A DNA stretch of 30,483 bases from the NCBI GenBank assembly GCA_964516845.1, contig CAZEXP010000026.1, positions 1 to 30,483 on the forward strand. Direction: 5' to 3'. The translations under genes and the position numbers were made by a program. The notes beneath the pieces are model-generated. The model saw nothing but the letters and a program-made list of their open reading frames with translations, searched no databases and was not told the DNA's origin. The first letter of the stretch is position 1. Every line of letters starts with the position of its first letter. Below are positions 1 through 10,600 of this stretch, in pieces. Source of the stretch: JAPEKQ01 sp964516845 (GTDB lineage: Bacteria > Joyebacterota > Joyebacteria > Joyebacterales > Joyebacteraceae).

Positions 1-1643
1 GTGTTGTACCGCGCGCCGCCCTCGTTGTAGTCGAGCCCGTTCTCGATGCAGTCGTCGGTGATGAGCGAGAGGTACGGGGCCGGCATGTGCTCGGCATAGA
101 ACCGCTCGATGATGTCGTTCCCGCGGAGCTTGATATCGAGGAAATGCCGCATCTGTGTCTCGAACGCCGCGAAGAGCGCCTCGAAGTCCTCGAAGGTTCC
201 CGGGTCGCCGGTCGCCGGCCCGAGCCGCGCGCCAGTCCTCGGGTCCACGCCGTCGTTGAGCGCGATCTCGAGCACCTTCGGGAGATTGAAGTAGCCCGTG
301 AGGATGTACGCCTCCTTGCCGAAAGCGCCCGCCTCGACACAGCCGCTCGTTCCGCCTTCGCGCGCGTCCTCGATCGTCTTGCCCTGCCGGACCAGCTCAT
401 CGACGACGCGGTCGGCGTTGAAGACCGACGGATAGCCGTATCCCTTCCTGATGAGGCGAACGGCCTCCTTGAGGAAGCGGTCGGGCGTGCTCGACGATAT
501 CTGAACGTTCTGACTCGGCTGGAGGATGTGCATCTCCTCGATGACCTCGAGGAGCAGGAAGGACAGCTCGCTCACGCCGTCGCTCCCGTCGCGCATGAGC
601 CCCGCGAGGTTGATGTTGGCGAAGTCGGTGTAGGTGCCGCTCTCGGCCGCCGTGACGCCGACCTTCGGCGGAGCCGGGTGGTTGTTGAACTTGACGAAGA
701 AGCACTCGAGCAGTTCTTTCGCGCGCTCCCGGGTCAGCGTACCCGCCGCGACCTCACGCTCGTAGAACGGCCAAAGATGCTGGTCGAGATGTCCGGGGCT
801 GAAGGCGTCCCATCCGTTGAGCTCGGTGACGACGGCGAGGTGCGCGAACCAGTAGGCCTGGAGCGCCTCGTGGAACGTGCTCGGCGCGTACGCCGGGACT
901 CTCCGGCAGACCGTCTGGATCGCCTCGAGTTCCTCGCGGCGGGCCGGGTCGCGCTCGCTCTCCGCCATCCTCCCTGCAAGGTCGGCGTGGCGCCGGGCGA
1001 AGAGGATGGCCGCGTCGGCAGCGACGTCCATCGCGGCAAGCTGGGCGCGCATGTGTCCGGCGTCCGCTTCCGCGCGTGTGCCGGCGGCCTCGGCATCCAG
1101 AGCATCAAGCCGCCTCGCCATGCGGCGCTTCATGTCAAGCATGCCGGTCGTGTAGAGCTTGCCGTCCGCGACGGTGTGGCCGGGCGCACGCTGCTCCATG
1201 AACTCCGTGAAGACGCCCGCGCCGTACGTGGCATGCCACTCGGGCGGCAGAAGCTCGAACAGCTGATCGCGCAGGCTCCGGCCTCTCCAGTACGGGATGA
1301 TCTCGTGTTCGTACGTCTCGATCGTCTCGGGCGCGACAGCGTAGCTGGTCAGCTCGCGCGAGTTGAGGATCTCGAGATCCGAGACGCTGTGACAGGTGAG
1401 TTCGGGGTACGTCGGAACGGCCGCCGGTCTCGGGCCGCGCTCGCCGACGATGATCTCGTCATGACCGATGTAGATCGTCTTGTATTCGCACAGGTGGCGG
1501 AACGCCATCGCGCGGAGGAGAGGCGTGGGGAACCTGCCGAGACTGACGCGATAGAAGTTCGTCAGGAGTTGCGCTCGCTCTGCGGAGATCGTCGGTCTCG
1601 CGGCGAGCGTTGCGCTGCGGAGCCTCTTGACTCTCTCGTTCAT
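1..1643 (-). CDS. hypD: Glycyl radical enzyme, probable trans-4-hydroxy-L-proline dehydratase (partial, C-terminus off window)
   Basis: Read on the minus strand from ATG at 1643 with an SD-like GGAGG 10 nt upstream; about 547 codons are open to the window edge. The C-terminal glycyl-radical loop, expected near residue 765 in an enzyme of about 790 aa, lies outside. The active-site motif SGCVEAGAFGKEAY places the thiyl Cys at residue 435 and the partner Glu at 437, almost exactly where the C. difficile HypD pair lies (434/436, from memory). The stretch NNHPAPPKVGVTAAESGTYT is also HypD-like rather than pyruvate formate-lyase-like. HypD removes water from trans-4-hydroxyproline to give pyrroline-5-carboxylate in anaerobes. 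The activase gene ends 6 nt upstream, so the two form an operon. Other glycyl radical dehydratases (glycerol, propanediol, choline lyase) share the GCVE motif, so the substrate is inferred. Confidence 0.75.
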   Translation of the reverse strand, partial: MNERVKRLRSATLAARPTISAERAQLLTNFYRVSLGRFPTPLLRAMAFRHLCEYKTIYIGHDEIIVGERGPRPAAVPTYPELTCHSVSDLEILNSRELTSYAVAPETIETYEHEIIPYWRGRSLRDQLFELLPPEWHATYGAGVFTEFMEQRAPGHTVADGKLYTTGMLDMKRRMARRLDALDAEAAGTRAEADAGHMRAQLAAMDVAADAAILFARRHADLAGRMAESERDPARREELEAIQTVCRRVPAYAPSTFHEALQAYWFAHLAVVTELNGWDAFSPGHLDQHLWPFYEREVAAGTLTRERAKELLECFFVKFNNHPAPPKVGVTAAESGTYTDFANINLAGLMRDGSDGVSELSFLLLEVIEEMHILQPSQNVQISSSTPDRFLKEAVRLIRKGYGYPSVFNADRVVDELVRQGKTIEDAREGGTSGCVEAGAFGKEAYILTGYFNLPKVLEIALNDGVDPRTGARLGPATGDPGTFEDFEALFAAFETQMRHFLDIKLRGNDIIERFYAEHMPAPYLSLITDDCIENGLDYNEGGARYN

Positions 1644-1649
1644 CAGGTT

Positions 1650-2552
1650 CTAGCCTCCGAGTCTGGCATCCAGTCCGCGTTCCTGCAGGTACTCCACGAT
1701 GCCATAGGCCTCTCTCTCTGATGCGGCCGGAAGGGCATCGTGCCGCCACGGACGCTCCAATCGAGCATACTTGTCGGCCGCGGTCCGGTGGAAGGGGAGA
1801 ACGTGGACGCGCCTCGTGTTTTCGAGCGAGAGCACGGTGTCGGCGAGGGCCACGAGGTTCTCCCTCGCGTCGGTCGCCCCCGGGATGAGGGGGAACCTGA
1901 TCCACGTCTCCGTTCCGGACTCGTCGATCGCCCGGAGGTTCTCGAGGATCGGTTCAAGCTCGGCGCCGATCGCGCTGCGGTGGACGTCGGCGTTCAGCTG
2001 CTTGAGATCGAAGAGGACGAGATCGGAGAGCGCTGCCGCCCTGATCGCGACATCGGCGGGCGCGGCGCCGCTCGTGTCGAGCGCGGTGTGAAGTCCGCGG
2101 GCGCGGCACCCTTCGAGAACGGCGAACGCGAACCCGGCTTGCATGAGAGGTTCGCCGCCCGACAGCGTGATACCGCCACCGGACACCTCGAAGAAAGGAC
2201 GGTCGCGTTCGAGTTCGTCAACGAGCGCCTCGGCTGTCACGTCGCGTCCGACGAGCCTCCGCGCCCCGCGCGTGCAGGCCGCGACGCAGCGGCCGCACAC
2301 CAGGCAGGTCGCCCGGTTCGTCCAGGGGCTGCCGTCCGGGCGATCGACCGGCGGTTGGGGACAGGCCTCGACACACGCGAGGCAGCCGACGCAGCGGTCC
2401 GCGAGCACGAGGATCTCGGGTCCAGGTCCCACGCCCTCCGGGTTGTGGCACCAGGAGCAGGCGAGAGGACATCCCTTGAGGAATGCCGTCGTACGGATAC
2501 CCGGTCCGTCGTTGACCGAATAGCGCTGGATGTTGAAGACGACGCCGGTCAT
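1650..2552 (-). CDS. Glycyl radical enzyme activating protein (radical SAM, three Fe-S clusters)
   Basis: 300 aa, the usual length for this family. It makes the 5'-deoxyadenosyl radical that abstracts hydrogen from the glycine of the partner enzyme encoded just downstream. Visible features are the NDGPGIRTT motif, the radical SAM CX3CX2C cysteines (C28, C32, C35, in CPLACSWCHNPEG), and an inserted two-cluster ferredoxin domain with C54/C57/C60/C64 and C83/C86/C89/C93. SGGEPLMQ is the SAM-binding GGE motif. The ferredoxin insert is typical of activases of dehydratase-type glycyl radical enzymes rather than of the short PflA. The ATG at 2552 is preceded by a GAGG 7 nt upstream. It is the first gene of a two-gene minus-strand operon and diverges from the phosphodiesterase gene at 2745. 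It is cytoplasmic and oxygen sensitive. Confidence 0.9.
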   Translation of the reverse strand: MTGVVFNIQRYSVNDGPGIRTTAFLKGCPLACSWCHNPEGVGPGPEILVLADRCVGCLACVEACPQPPVDRPDGSPWTNRATCLVCGRCVAACTRGARRLVGRDVTAEALVDELERDRPFFEVSGGGITLSGGEPLMQAGFAFAVLEGCRARGLHTALDTSGAAPADVAIRAAALSDLVLFDLKQLNADVHRSAIGAELEPILENLRAIDESGTETWIRFPLIPGATDARENLVALADTVLSLENTRRVHVLPFHRTAADKYARLERPWRHDALPAASEREAYGIVEYLQERGLDARLGG

Positions 2553-2681
2553 GAGAAAGCCTCAGGCTCGATTCGTGCACGGGTGGGTCTGCTCCCCGGA
2601 ATCCCCGCCGCACGGGGACCATCTGAGTATATGGGAGCCCGAACGCGCGGGGAAGCCCCCATCCTCCCTGCGGGTCGGTAC

Positions 2682-2710
2682 TTGAATCACCCGCGGGATA
2701 TGGCTACTAT
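2682..2710 (+). promoter_or_regulatory. Candidate sigma70-type promoter for the phosphodiesterase cluster
   Basis: TTGAAT (2682-2687), a 17-nt spacer and TACTAT (2705-2710), 34 nt before the ATG at 2745. AGGAGG at 2736-2741 is the ribosome binding site. It lies in the 192-bp divergent region. On the opposite strand a TATACT at 2631-2626 could be a -10 for the activase operon, but its -35 (TTCCCC) is poor. Confidence 0.5.
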
Positions 2711-2744
2711 GGATGGTCAGGCCCGATGACCCGGTAGGAGGCGT

Positions 2745-4890
<2,146 letters not shown>

Positions 4891-4898
<8 letters not shown>

Positions 4899-7167
4899 CA
4901 CGACAACGAACGGGGACCGGGGCACGCACGTCGGAGGACCCGGCGCGCACGTCGGAGGACCCGGCACGCACGGAGGAGGCCCCGGCGCGCACGTCGGAGA
5001 CCGAAGCGCACGAACACTCCGTCTGGCGGTCCTGGCGCTCACGCTGGCGGTGGTATCCGCGGGCGCGCTCTGGCTTGCGGGCTGCAGCGCGGACGCTCCG
5101 AGGGACGCCGGCATGACCGAATCGGACAAAGAGGCGCTCGCGTCGCTCGGCTACATCGAGCTGGGCCCCGCGATGCGCGAGGCCGTGGCCTCTGGCGAGA
5201 AGAAGGTGCTCGTCGTCGGGATCGACGGTATGGACTGGCTCATCACACGTCGGTTGCTGGACGAGGGAAGGCTTCCCGCGTTCAGCCGTCTGGCGGAGTC
5301 GGGTGGGTTCAGCATGCTCCTCTCGAGCATCCCGCCACAGAGTCCCGTGGCCTGGTCGAACTTCATCACGGGCGCCGATCCGGGTGGGCACGGCATCTAT
5401 GACTTCGTTCATGTGGACCGCGAGACGTACATGCCGTACCTCTCCACATCGCAGGTCGAGCCCGCTCCCGAGCGGGCGAAGATCCTCGGGTTCATCCCGG
5501 TGAAGAACCGGTTCGCTCTTCCGTTCACCGACTACGTCTTCCCGCTCGCGGGCGGCGGCACGCTCAACCTCCGCCGCGGGATCGCCTTCTGGCAGGTGCT
5601 CGAGTCGGCCGGAGTGCCTTGCACCATCTTCAAGATCCCTTCGAACTTCCCGCCGGTCCCGAGCAAGACGGGAACGACCAGGAGCATCTCCGGGATGGGG
5701 ACCCCGGACATCCTCGGCACGTACGGGACGTTCTCATTCTATACGACCGATCCGTGGCCCGGCTCGAACGACATATCGGGCGGCTACATCTACCCGGTGC
5801 GCGTCGTCGACGGCGTCGTCAATGCCAGGCTCTACGGGCCACCGAACGACTTCAAGGACTACGAGCGCATCGAGGAGCGGACCGGCGTTGCGACACCGTA
5901 CAGCGACAAGAAGGTCTCCGTCGATTTCACAGCCTATGTCGATCCGGAGAATCCGGTCGCCAAGGTCGTCATCGGTGAGCAGGAGGTCATCCTCACGGAA
6001 GGCGAGTTCAGCGACTGGGTCGAGGTCGAGTTCGAGATGGTGCCGATGGCCGTGAAGGTCAGCGGTATCGCGCGATTCATGCTCAAGCAGGCTCATCCGG
6101 AGTTCGAGCTCTACGTCACGCCCGTCCAGATCAACCCCGCGAACCAGGTGCTTCCGATCACCGACCCGCCGGAGTACGGGCAGGAACTGGTGGACGCCCT
6201 CGGCTACTTCTACACGCAGAACATGCCGGAGGACACCAAGGCGCTCGAATGCGGCGTGTTCGGGAACGAGGAGTTCACGAAGCAGTCGAGCATCGTCTTC
6301 GAGGAGCGGGAGCGCGCGTTCCAGCATGAGCTCGGCCAGTTCCGTGAAGGACTTCTCTACTTCTACTTCGGCTCGCTGGACCAGTGTTCGCACGCGATGT
6401 GGCGATGCATGGACCCGGCGCATCCCGCGTACCATCCGTTCGAGGACGCGGTGTTCGCCGACTACATCACGAACCTCTACATCAAGTTCGACGGCATTCT
6501 CGGGGGTGTTCTCGACCAGCTCGATGACGACACGACGCTCATCGTGCTGTCGGACCACGGCTTCGCGCCATGGTACCGGGAGTTCCATCTGAATCGCTGG
6601 CTCTACGATGAGGGATACCTGGCGCTCAAGCCGGGTGTGGACCCGGGCCGCGTCGAATGGCTCCTCGGTGTCGACTGGAGCAGGACACGCGCGTTCGGCA
6701 TGGGGATCAACGGGTTGTACGTGAACCAGCGGGGACGCGAGGCGCAGGGTATCGTCGCGCAGGGCGAGGAGACGGACGCGCTGGTCGATGAGATCGCGGC
6801 GAAGCTCGAGATGGTCCTGGACCCGAGGGACGAGAGTCGCGTCATCGTCAAGGCGTACAAGGCGCGTGAGGTCTATCACGGTCCGTACACGACGACGGCG
6901 CCGGACCTCGTTGTCGGCTACGGGCGCGGCTACCGCGGTTCCGACCAGACGGCCGGAGGCCAGGTGCCGCCGGAGATCCTCACGGACAACACGAAGAAAT
7001 GGTCGGGCGACCACTGCGCGGACTACCATCACGTCCCGGGCGTGCTGTTCACGAACCGGCCGATCACGCACGAGATGCCGTCGCTCTACGACATGGCTCC
7101 GACGATGCTCGCCGAGTTCGGTATCGAGAAGCGGAGCTGGATGGTGGGACGGTCGGTCTTCGAATAG
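4891..7167 (+). CDS. Lipoprotein alkaline-phosphatase-superfamily phosphodiesterase, paralogue of the preceding gene
   Basis: 758 aa from ATG 4891, chosen because GGGGGAGGTG (4875-4884) precedes it; an in-frame ATG at 4855 lies deep inside the previous gene. Residues 11-38 are four 7-residue repeats of the form GTHVGGP/GAHVGGP. A basic and hydrophobic signal ending in LAGC (Cys65) follows, a lipobox, so the enzyme is predicted to be lipid-anchored outside the inner membrane. After a short linker with ESDKEALASLGYIEL come the AP-superfamily motifs GIDGMD (D112), SPVAWSNFITG (candidate Ser151), LSDHGF (D555/H556) and SGDHC. It shares the insert motif FELYVTPVQINP with the preceding protein. The substrate is unknown; phosphodiesters of nucleotides, glycolipids or cell-envelope polymers are possible. 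The 44-residue n-region before the hydrophobic core is unusually long for a lipoprotein. Confidence 0.8.
4921..5004 (+). repeat. Four tandem 21-bp repeats inside the lipoprotein signal region
   Basis: Units at 4921-4941, 4942-4962, 4963-4983 and 4984-5004, each a variant of ggcgcgcacgtcggaggacc plus one base. The 21-bp period keeps frame and encodes GTHVGGP, GAHVGGP, GTHGGGP and GAHVGDR. The third and fourth units have diverged. Copy number could change by slippage without breaking the frame. Confidence 0.9.
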
Positions 7168-7198
7168 AACTGACGCGCGAGTTACAAGGAGGCGAACG

Positions 7199-7396
7199 AT
7201 GTTCGGTGGCGGAGGCAGCGTCAAGATCGGCAAGGAGCTTCTCGAGAGGATCAAGAAATACTCCGAGATGGCCGGATACTCGTCGGTCGAGGAGTTCGTG
7301 ATCCACGCGCTCGAGAAGGAGCTCTCGCAGCTCGAGGAATCGGACTCCGACGAGGACATCAAGGAGAAGCTGAAGGGCTTGGGGTACATCTCGTAA
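7199..7396 (+). CDS. Small ribbon-helix-helix-like protein with LGYIS tail
   Basis: 65 aa from ATG 7199, with a strong AAGGAGG at 7186-7192. After a short Gly-rich start, the segment VKIGKELLERIKKYSEMAGY, then SSVEEFVIHALEKEL, has the strand-helix-helix pattern of CopG/Arc/MetJ-type proteins, which usually bind DNA as dimers. An acidic stretch (ESDSDEDIKEK) and the C-terminus LKGLGYIS follow. The same LGYI motif appears near the N-terminus of the lipoprotein phosphodiesterase upstream (ALASLGYIEL). It lies 31 nt after that gene and 18 nt before the membrane protein gene, so it belongs to the operon. It could be an autoregulator, or a small helical adaptor for its membrane neighbours. The fold is inferred from pattern only. 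Confidence 0.6.
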   Translation: MFGGGGSVKIGKELLERIKKYSEMAGYSSVEEFVIHALEKELSQLEESDSDEDIKEKLKGLGYIS

Positions 7397-7414
7397 CACT
7401 GGAGCATCAGACGC

Positions 7415-8245
7415 ATGTGGCCGGTACTGAGAGCGATCACACGAGGCTTTGACATCCTGCTCGCGCCGTTCGCGGGTCTGCACCCGATCATCGGGTTGCT
7501 GGTCGTGTCGGCGGTGACGGGCATCATCATGCTCTTCCTCTTCGGGAAGACGTCGAACCAGAAGATGATCGCGGCGACGAAGGACAAGCTGAAGGCCTAC
7601 ATCATGGAGATGTGGCTCTTCCGCAATTCCGTCGGCGTCATGTTCCGCGCCATCGGGAACGTTGTGCGGTACAACATCCAGTACCTGAGACACTCGCTCC
7701 GGCCGATCGTGTTCCTGTTCATTCCCGTGCTCTTCATCATGGTGCAGCTTGGCATCCGCTACGCGCACGAGCCGATCAAGCCGGGGGAGACGGTCGTTGT
7801 GACGGTCGCTCTCGCCGACGGTGTTCGCGCGACCGAGGCCGATGTGACGATCGAGGCGCCCGACGGCCTCACGATCGTGTCGCCGGCGCTTCGGATGAAC
7901 GCGGCCGGTGAGATCGAATGGAAGCTCCGCGCCGACCGCTGCGGGACCAGGAGCGTCGGCATCATCACGCCGGCCGGCCGTATCGACAAGACCATCGTCG
8001 CGGGGGAGGACCTCGGGACGGTGCGGTTCGCGTCACTCAAGCCGCGCGCCGGGACCTGGAGCGCTTTCCTGTATCCGGCGGAGCCGCCCATTGCACGCGA
8101 CTCCATCGTCAGGAGCGTCGAGGTGCACTACGGAGAGAAGCAGGGGCTGCTGTTCGGACTCACGTTCAACTGGCTCTGGATCTTCTTCATCGCCTCGGTC
8201 CTGGTCGGCTTCGCGTTCAAGGACCTCTTCGGGATCGAGGTGTAG
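7415..8245 (+). CDS. Three-TM membrane protein with Oxa1/EMC3-like layout and a large extracytoplasmic domain
   Basis: 276 aa with ATG at 7415 and GGAG at 7402-7405. Transmembrane helices are predicted at about 22-43, 96-114 and 250-268. The first loop (45-95) is Lys/Arg-rich and helical (TSNQKMIAATKDKLKAYIM), as expected for a cytoplasmic helical hairpin. Residues about 117-245 form a beta-rich domain (KPGETVVVTVALADG, VTIEAPDGLTI, HYGEK) that would lie outside. The order TM1, cytoplasmic helical pair, TM2, TM3 recalls Get1/EMC3/TMCO1 and archaeal DUF106 members of the Oxa1 superfamily, but with a domain inserted between TM2 and TM3. I do not recognise the gene with certainty; the family link is inference. 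It may assemble or anchor the phosphodiesterases encoded upstream. Confidence 0.5.
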   Translation: MWPVLRAITRGFDILLAPFAGLHPIIGLLVVSAVTGIIMLFLFGKTSNQKMIAATKDKLKAYIMEMWLFRNSVGVMFRAIGNVVRYNIQYLRHSLRPIVFLFIPVLFIMVQLGIRYAHEPIKPGETVVVTVALADGVRATEADVTIEAPDGLTIVSPALRMNAAGEIEWKLRADRCGTRSVGIITPAGRIDKTIVAGEDLGTVRFASLKPRAGTWSAFLYPAEPPIARDSIVRSVEVHYGEKQGLLFGLTFNWLWIFFIASVLVGFAFKDLFGIEV

Positions 8246-8249
8246 AGCC

Positions 8250-9173
8250 GTGAATCGCGCCATCGACCTTCATCTCCATACCACGGCGTCCGACGGTACG
8301 CTGACGCCGAGCGAGCTCGTGGCGCGCGCCGTCGAGTGCGGACTCTCGGCCATCGCCATCACCGACCACGACACGATCGGCGGCGTCAGGGAGGGGCTCA
8401 ACGCAGGCGAGGCAGCCGGTATCGAGGTCGTCCCCGGCGTCGAGATCGGCATCGCGCACGACCCGTCGCGGCATCTCGTCGAGATCGATATCCTCGGCTA
8501 CTTCATCGACCCCGAGCATCCGGAACTCATCGAGGCGCTCGAGCTGCTGCAGAAGGCGAAGAACGACAAGCTCTTCAAGCAGCTGGCCGTCCTCGCGCAG
8601 AACGGATACGAGATCGAGAGCGCGGAAGTGCTCGCTCACGCGGCGGGCGACACGGTGCGGCGTCCTCACATTTGGAGGGCCCTCCGGGCGCACTACCCCG
8701 AGCTTCGCGCGGAGGTCTTCTTCGATAACACATCCTTCGGCGGCGATTGGCACGTGACGAGGGACTTCAGTCTGACGCTCGAGGCGACGGTCGACCTCAT
8801 CGAACGCGCGGGTGGTGTCTCGTCCATCGCGCATCCCGGCGCGTACAACGGGACCTTCACGAAGCACGGGAAGCTCATCGATCCGGATGTCGACACGGCG
8901 GTCGGCCACTGTCTGGACGCGGGCGTCCGCGGCATCGAGGTCCTCTACACCTACGACAAGAACCGGCCGTTTCACGACAAGACCGGCTCGCTCATCACGC
9001 CCGAGGAACGCGACGAACTCATCGCGCACTACGCGTCCATCGCACGCGACCGCGGCGTGGTCGCCACCGGTGGCACCGATTTTCACGGCGCGAACAAACC
9101 GCAGATCGAAGTGGGGGAGCTCGAGATCCCGCACGAGCTGCTCGATCGCCTCCGCGCGGCGCGACCGGTCTAG
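8250..9173 (+). CDS. PHP-domain phosphoesterase (YciV/RNase AM or nucleoside bisphosphate phosphatase-like)
   Basis: 307 aa from GTG 8250, chosen because the family motif DLHLHTTASDGTLTP begins directly after it; the open frame extends upstream only inside the previous gene. Metal ligands are visible: H8, H10 and D15, ITDHDT (D39/H40), PGVEIG, SSIAHPGAYN and GGTDFHGANKP. Length and motifs match the PHP family that includes E. coli YciV (RNase AM) and 3',5'-nucleoside bisphosphate phosphatases, cytoplasmic trinuclear-metal enzymes that remove phosphate from nucleotides or short RNA 5' ends. Only 4 nt separate it from the membrane protein gene, so it is co-transcribed with the phosphodiesterase cluster. 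No strong terminator follows. The exact substrate is not determinable from sequence. Confidence 0.85.
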   Translation: MNRAIDLHLHTTASDGTLTPSELVARAVECGLSAIAITDHDTIGGVREGLNAGEAAGIEVVPGVEIGIAHDPSRHLVEIDILGYFIDPEHPELIEALELLQKAKNDKLFKQLAVLAQNGYEIESAEVLAHAAGDTVRRPHIWRALRAHYPELRAEVFFDNTSFGGDWHVTRDFSLTLEATVDLIERAGGVSSIAHPGAYNGTFTKHGKLIDPDVDTAVGHCLDAGVRGIEVLYTYDKNRPFHDKTGSLITPEERDELIAHYASIARDRGVVATGGTDFHGANKPQIEVGELEIPHELLDRLRAARPV

Positions 9174-9215
9174 CCGCCTCCGAGTTCCCGCGGTCCGTCC
9201 GCGAGGGATTGCATC

Positions 9216-9243
9216 TTGACACGCGTGACATCGCGCCTCTACT
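9216..9243 (+). promoter_or_regulatory. Candidate sigma70-type promoter for the first GIGT-repeat protein
   Basis: A perfect TTGACA (9216-9221), a 16-nt spacer and TCTACT (9238-9243), 56 nt before the ATG at 9300. Ribosome binding site AGGAGG is at 9289-9294. Confidence 0.45.
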
Positions 9244-9299
9244 GTGCGTCGAATCGAACGCGGAGAGACGTGGGCGTTCCTGTCAGACAGGAGGAGCGA

Positions 9300-10541
9300 A
9301 TGTCAAGGCTCGCGATAATGCGTGTGATCGTTGCGGTCACTGTCATGTTCGGGATCTGTGTGCCGGTCTTCGCAGATGGCGGGGAGCGCGATGTGAGTCC
9401 GACCGTGTGGTATCAGGGGTTCCTGGCGGATGTCGACACGGGTGACCCCGTGAACGGGAGCGTCACGGTCGTTGCGTCGATCTACGACCTGCTTGCCGGT
9501 GGGACGATGCTCTGGGGGACCGAGACCCATGCGGGGACCGTCGTGACGGAGGGGTGGTTCAACATCGAACTCGGCAGCAGCGTTTCTCTCATCGCGTTTG
9601 ACGACCCGCCGTACTACCTCGAACTGACGATAGCCGGCGAGCTCCTCGAGCCCCGCCAGAAGCTGGCCAGTGTCCCGATGGCGCTGCAGTCCGCGCGCTC
9701 CGACAGCGCGTCGGCGGGCGGCGACGCGAGTCTCTGGACCGAGGCGGGGGCGAACGTGTACCGGCCGAGCGGCAACGTCGGGATCGGCACAGCATCACCG
9801 GCGTCCAGGCTCGACGTCAGCGGGACCGCTGAAATGACCGGTTTCAAGCTGACGACCTCGCCGACCGCGGGGTATGTCCTGACCTCGGACTCGGCCGGCA
9901 ACGGCACCTGGCAGGCCGGGGGCGGGGGAGGCGACAGCGACTGGACCGTTGACGGAAACGACATGTATGCGACCGTCTCCGGTGACGTCGGGATCGGGAC
10001 CAGCACACCGGGTTCCAAGCTCGACGTCGAGGGCACGGTTCAGGCGATCGGGCTCAGGGTGACGACGAATCCATCCGTCGGAGACGCGCTGACATCGGAC
10101 GCCTCCGGGAACGCGACCTGGCAGCCGCAGCATCTGATCGACGTGCACGATGAGGAGACGGTGATGACGATAGGGTCAGCCGTGACTCAGTATGATGACG
10201 CTCAAGTGAGCCTGACAGTTCCGGGGCCGGGTTACATCATCTGCACGTCGACGGTCAGGGTGACAATCGACCATGCAAGCGGCGCTGTCTCCGATCACTT
10301 GCAGCTGAACCACTCGACGAGTGCGTCACTCATAGGGGGCACTTCCACGCTTGTATCGTACCTTGTGCTTCCGACCGAGCCGATCGGCGGCGTGTACCGC
10401 TCGTTCAGCGTCCACAGCACGCACTATGTAGGCTCGGCAGGGACGTACACGTACTATCTCGTGGGTCGGATGGCGTCAGGGCAGAGTGCGAGCGACGAGT
10501 TCAACAACGCGCAGATGACGGCCGTCTACTACCCGATCTAG
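9300..10541 (+). CDS. Secreted surface protein with GIGT/LDVxG repeats and a C-terminal beta domain
   Basis: 413 aa from ATG 9300, with AGGAGG a few nt upstream and a signal peptide (MSRLAIMRVIVAVTVMFGIC, then VPVFADGG). Residues about 30-140 form a beta domain (PTVWYQGFLADVDTGDPVNG, EGWFNIELGS, KLASVPMALQSARSDSASAG). Two tail-fibre-like repeats follow: NVGIGTASPASRLDVSG ... GYVLTSDSAGNGTWQ and DVGIGTSTPGSKLDVEG ... DALTSDASGNATWQ. These 'GIGT..P...LDV.G' units are common in predicted fibrous or trimeric surface proteins of FCB bacteria and in phage fibres. The last 135 residues look like a beta jelly-roll (C1q-like), ending in TAVYYPI. It is clearly paralogous to the gene at 11399. The function is unknown; a role as surface fibre or adhesin is inferred. 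A perfect hairpin terminator follows. Confidence 0.75.
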   Translation: MSRLAIMRVIVAVTVMFGICVPVFADGGERDVSPTVWYQGFLADVDTGDPVNGSVTVVASIYDLLAGGTMLWGTETHAGTVVTEGWFNIELGSSVSLIAFDDPPYYLELTIAGELLEPRQKLASVPMALQSARSDSASAGGDASLWTEAGANVYRPSGNVGIGTASPASRLDVSGTAEMTGFKLTTSPTAGYVLTSDSAGNGTWQAGGGGGDSDWTVDGNDMYATVSGDVGIGTSTPGSKLDVEGTVQAIGLRVTTNPSVGDALTSDASGNATWQPQHLIDVHDEETVMTIGSAVTQYDDAQVSLTVPGPGYIICTSTVRVTIDHASGAVSDHLQLNHSTSASLIGGTSTLVSYLVLPTEPIGGVYRSFSVHSTHYVGSAGTYTYYLVGRMASGQSASDEFNNAQMTAVYYPI

Positions 10542-10567
10542 CGCTGTCCTGCTCGCTACGTGCTGAC

Positions 10568-10600
10568 AAGGGGGAGCCCCGGTGGGGCTCCCCCTTATGA
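10568..10600 (+). terminator. Rho-independent terminator
   Basis: A perfect 13-bp stem: aagggggagcccc (10568-10580), loop ggt, ggggctccccctt (10584-10596), followed by only a short T tract. It lies 26 nt after the stop of the GIGT-repeat gene. Confidence 0.8.

Noticed and set aside
87..1721. Long plus-strand open frame across the glycyl radical enzyme region
   Set aside because: It is antisense to a frame with clear family motifs (GCVEAGAFGKE, VPTYPELTCH). Its own translation is Arg/Glu/Leu-rich with no recognisable motif, a common antisense shadow at high GC.
4921..5004. CRISPR-like repeat pattern
   Set aside because: The units are only 21 bp, directly adjacent without spacers, and encode in-frame heptapeptides.
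9180..9215. Terminator after the PHP gene
   Set aside because: Only a weak, bulged stem (tccc.gcgg with ccgc.ggga) without a T tract is present.
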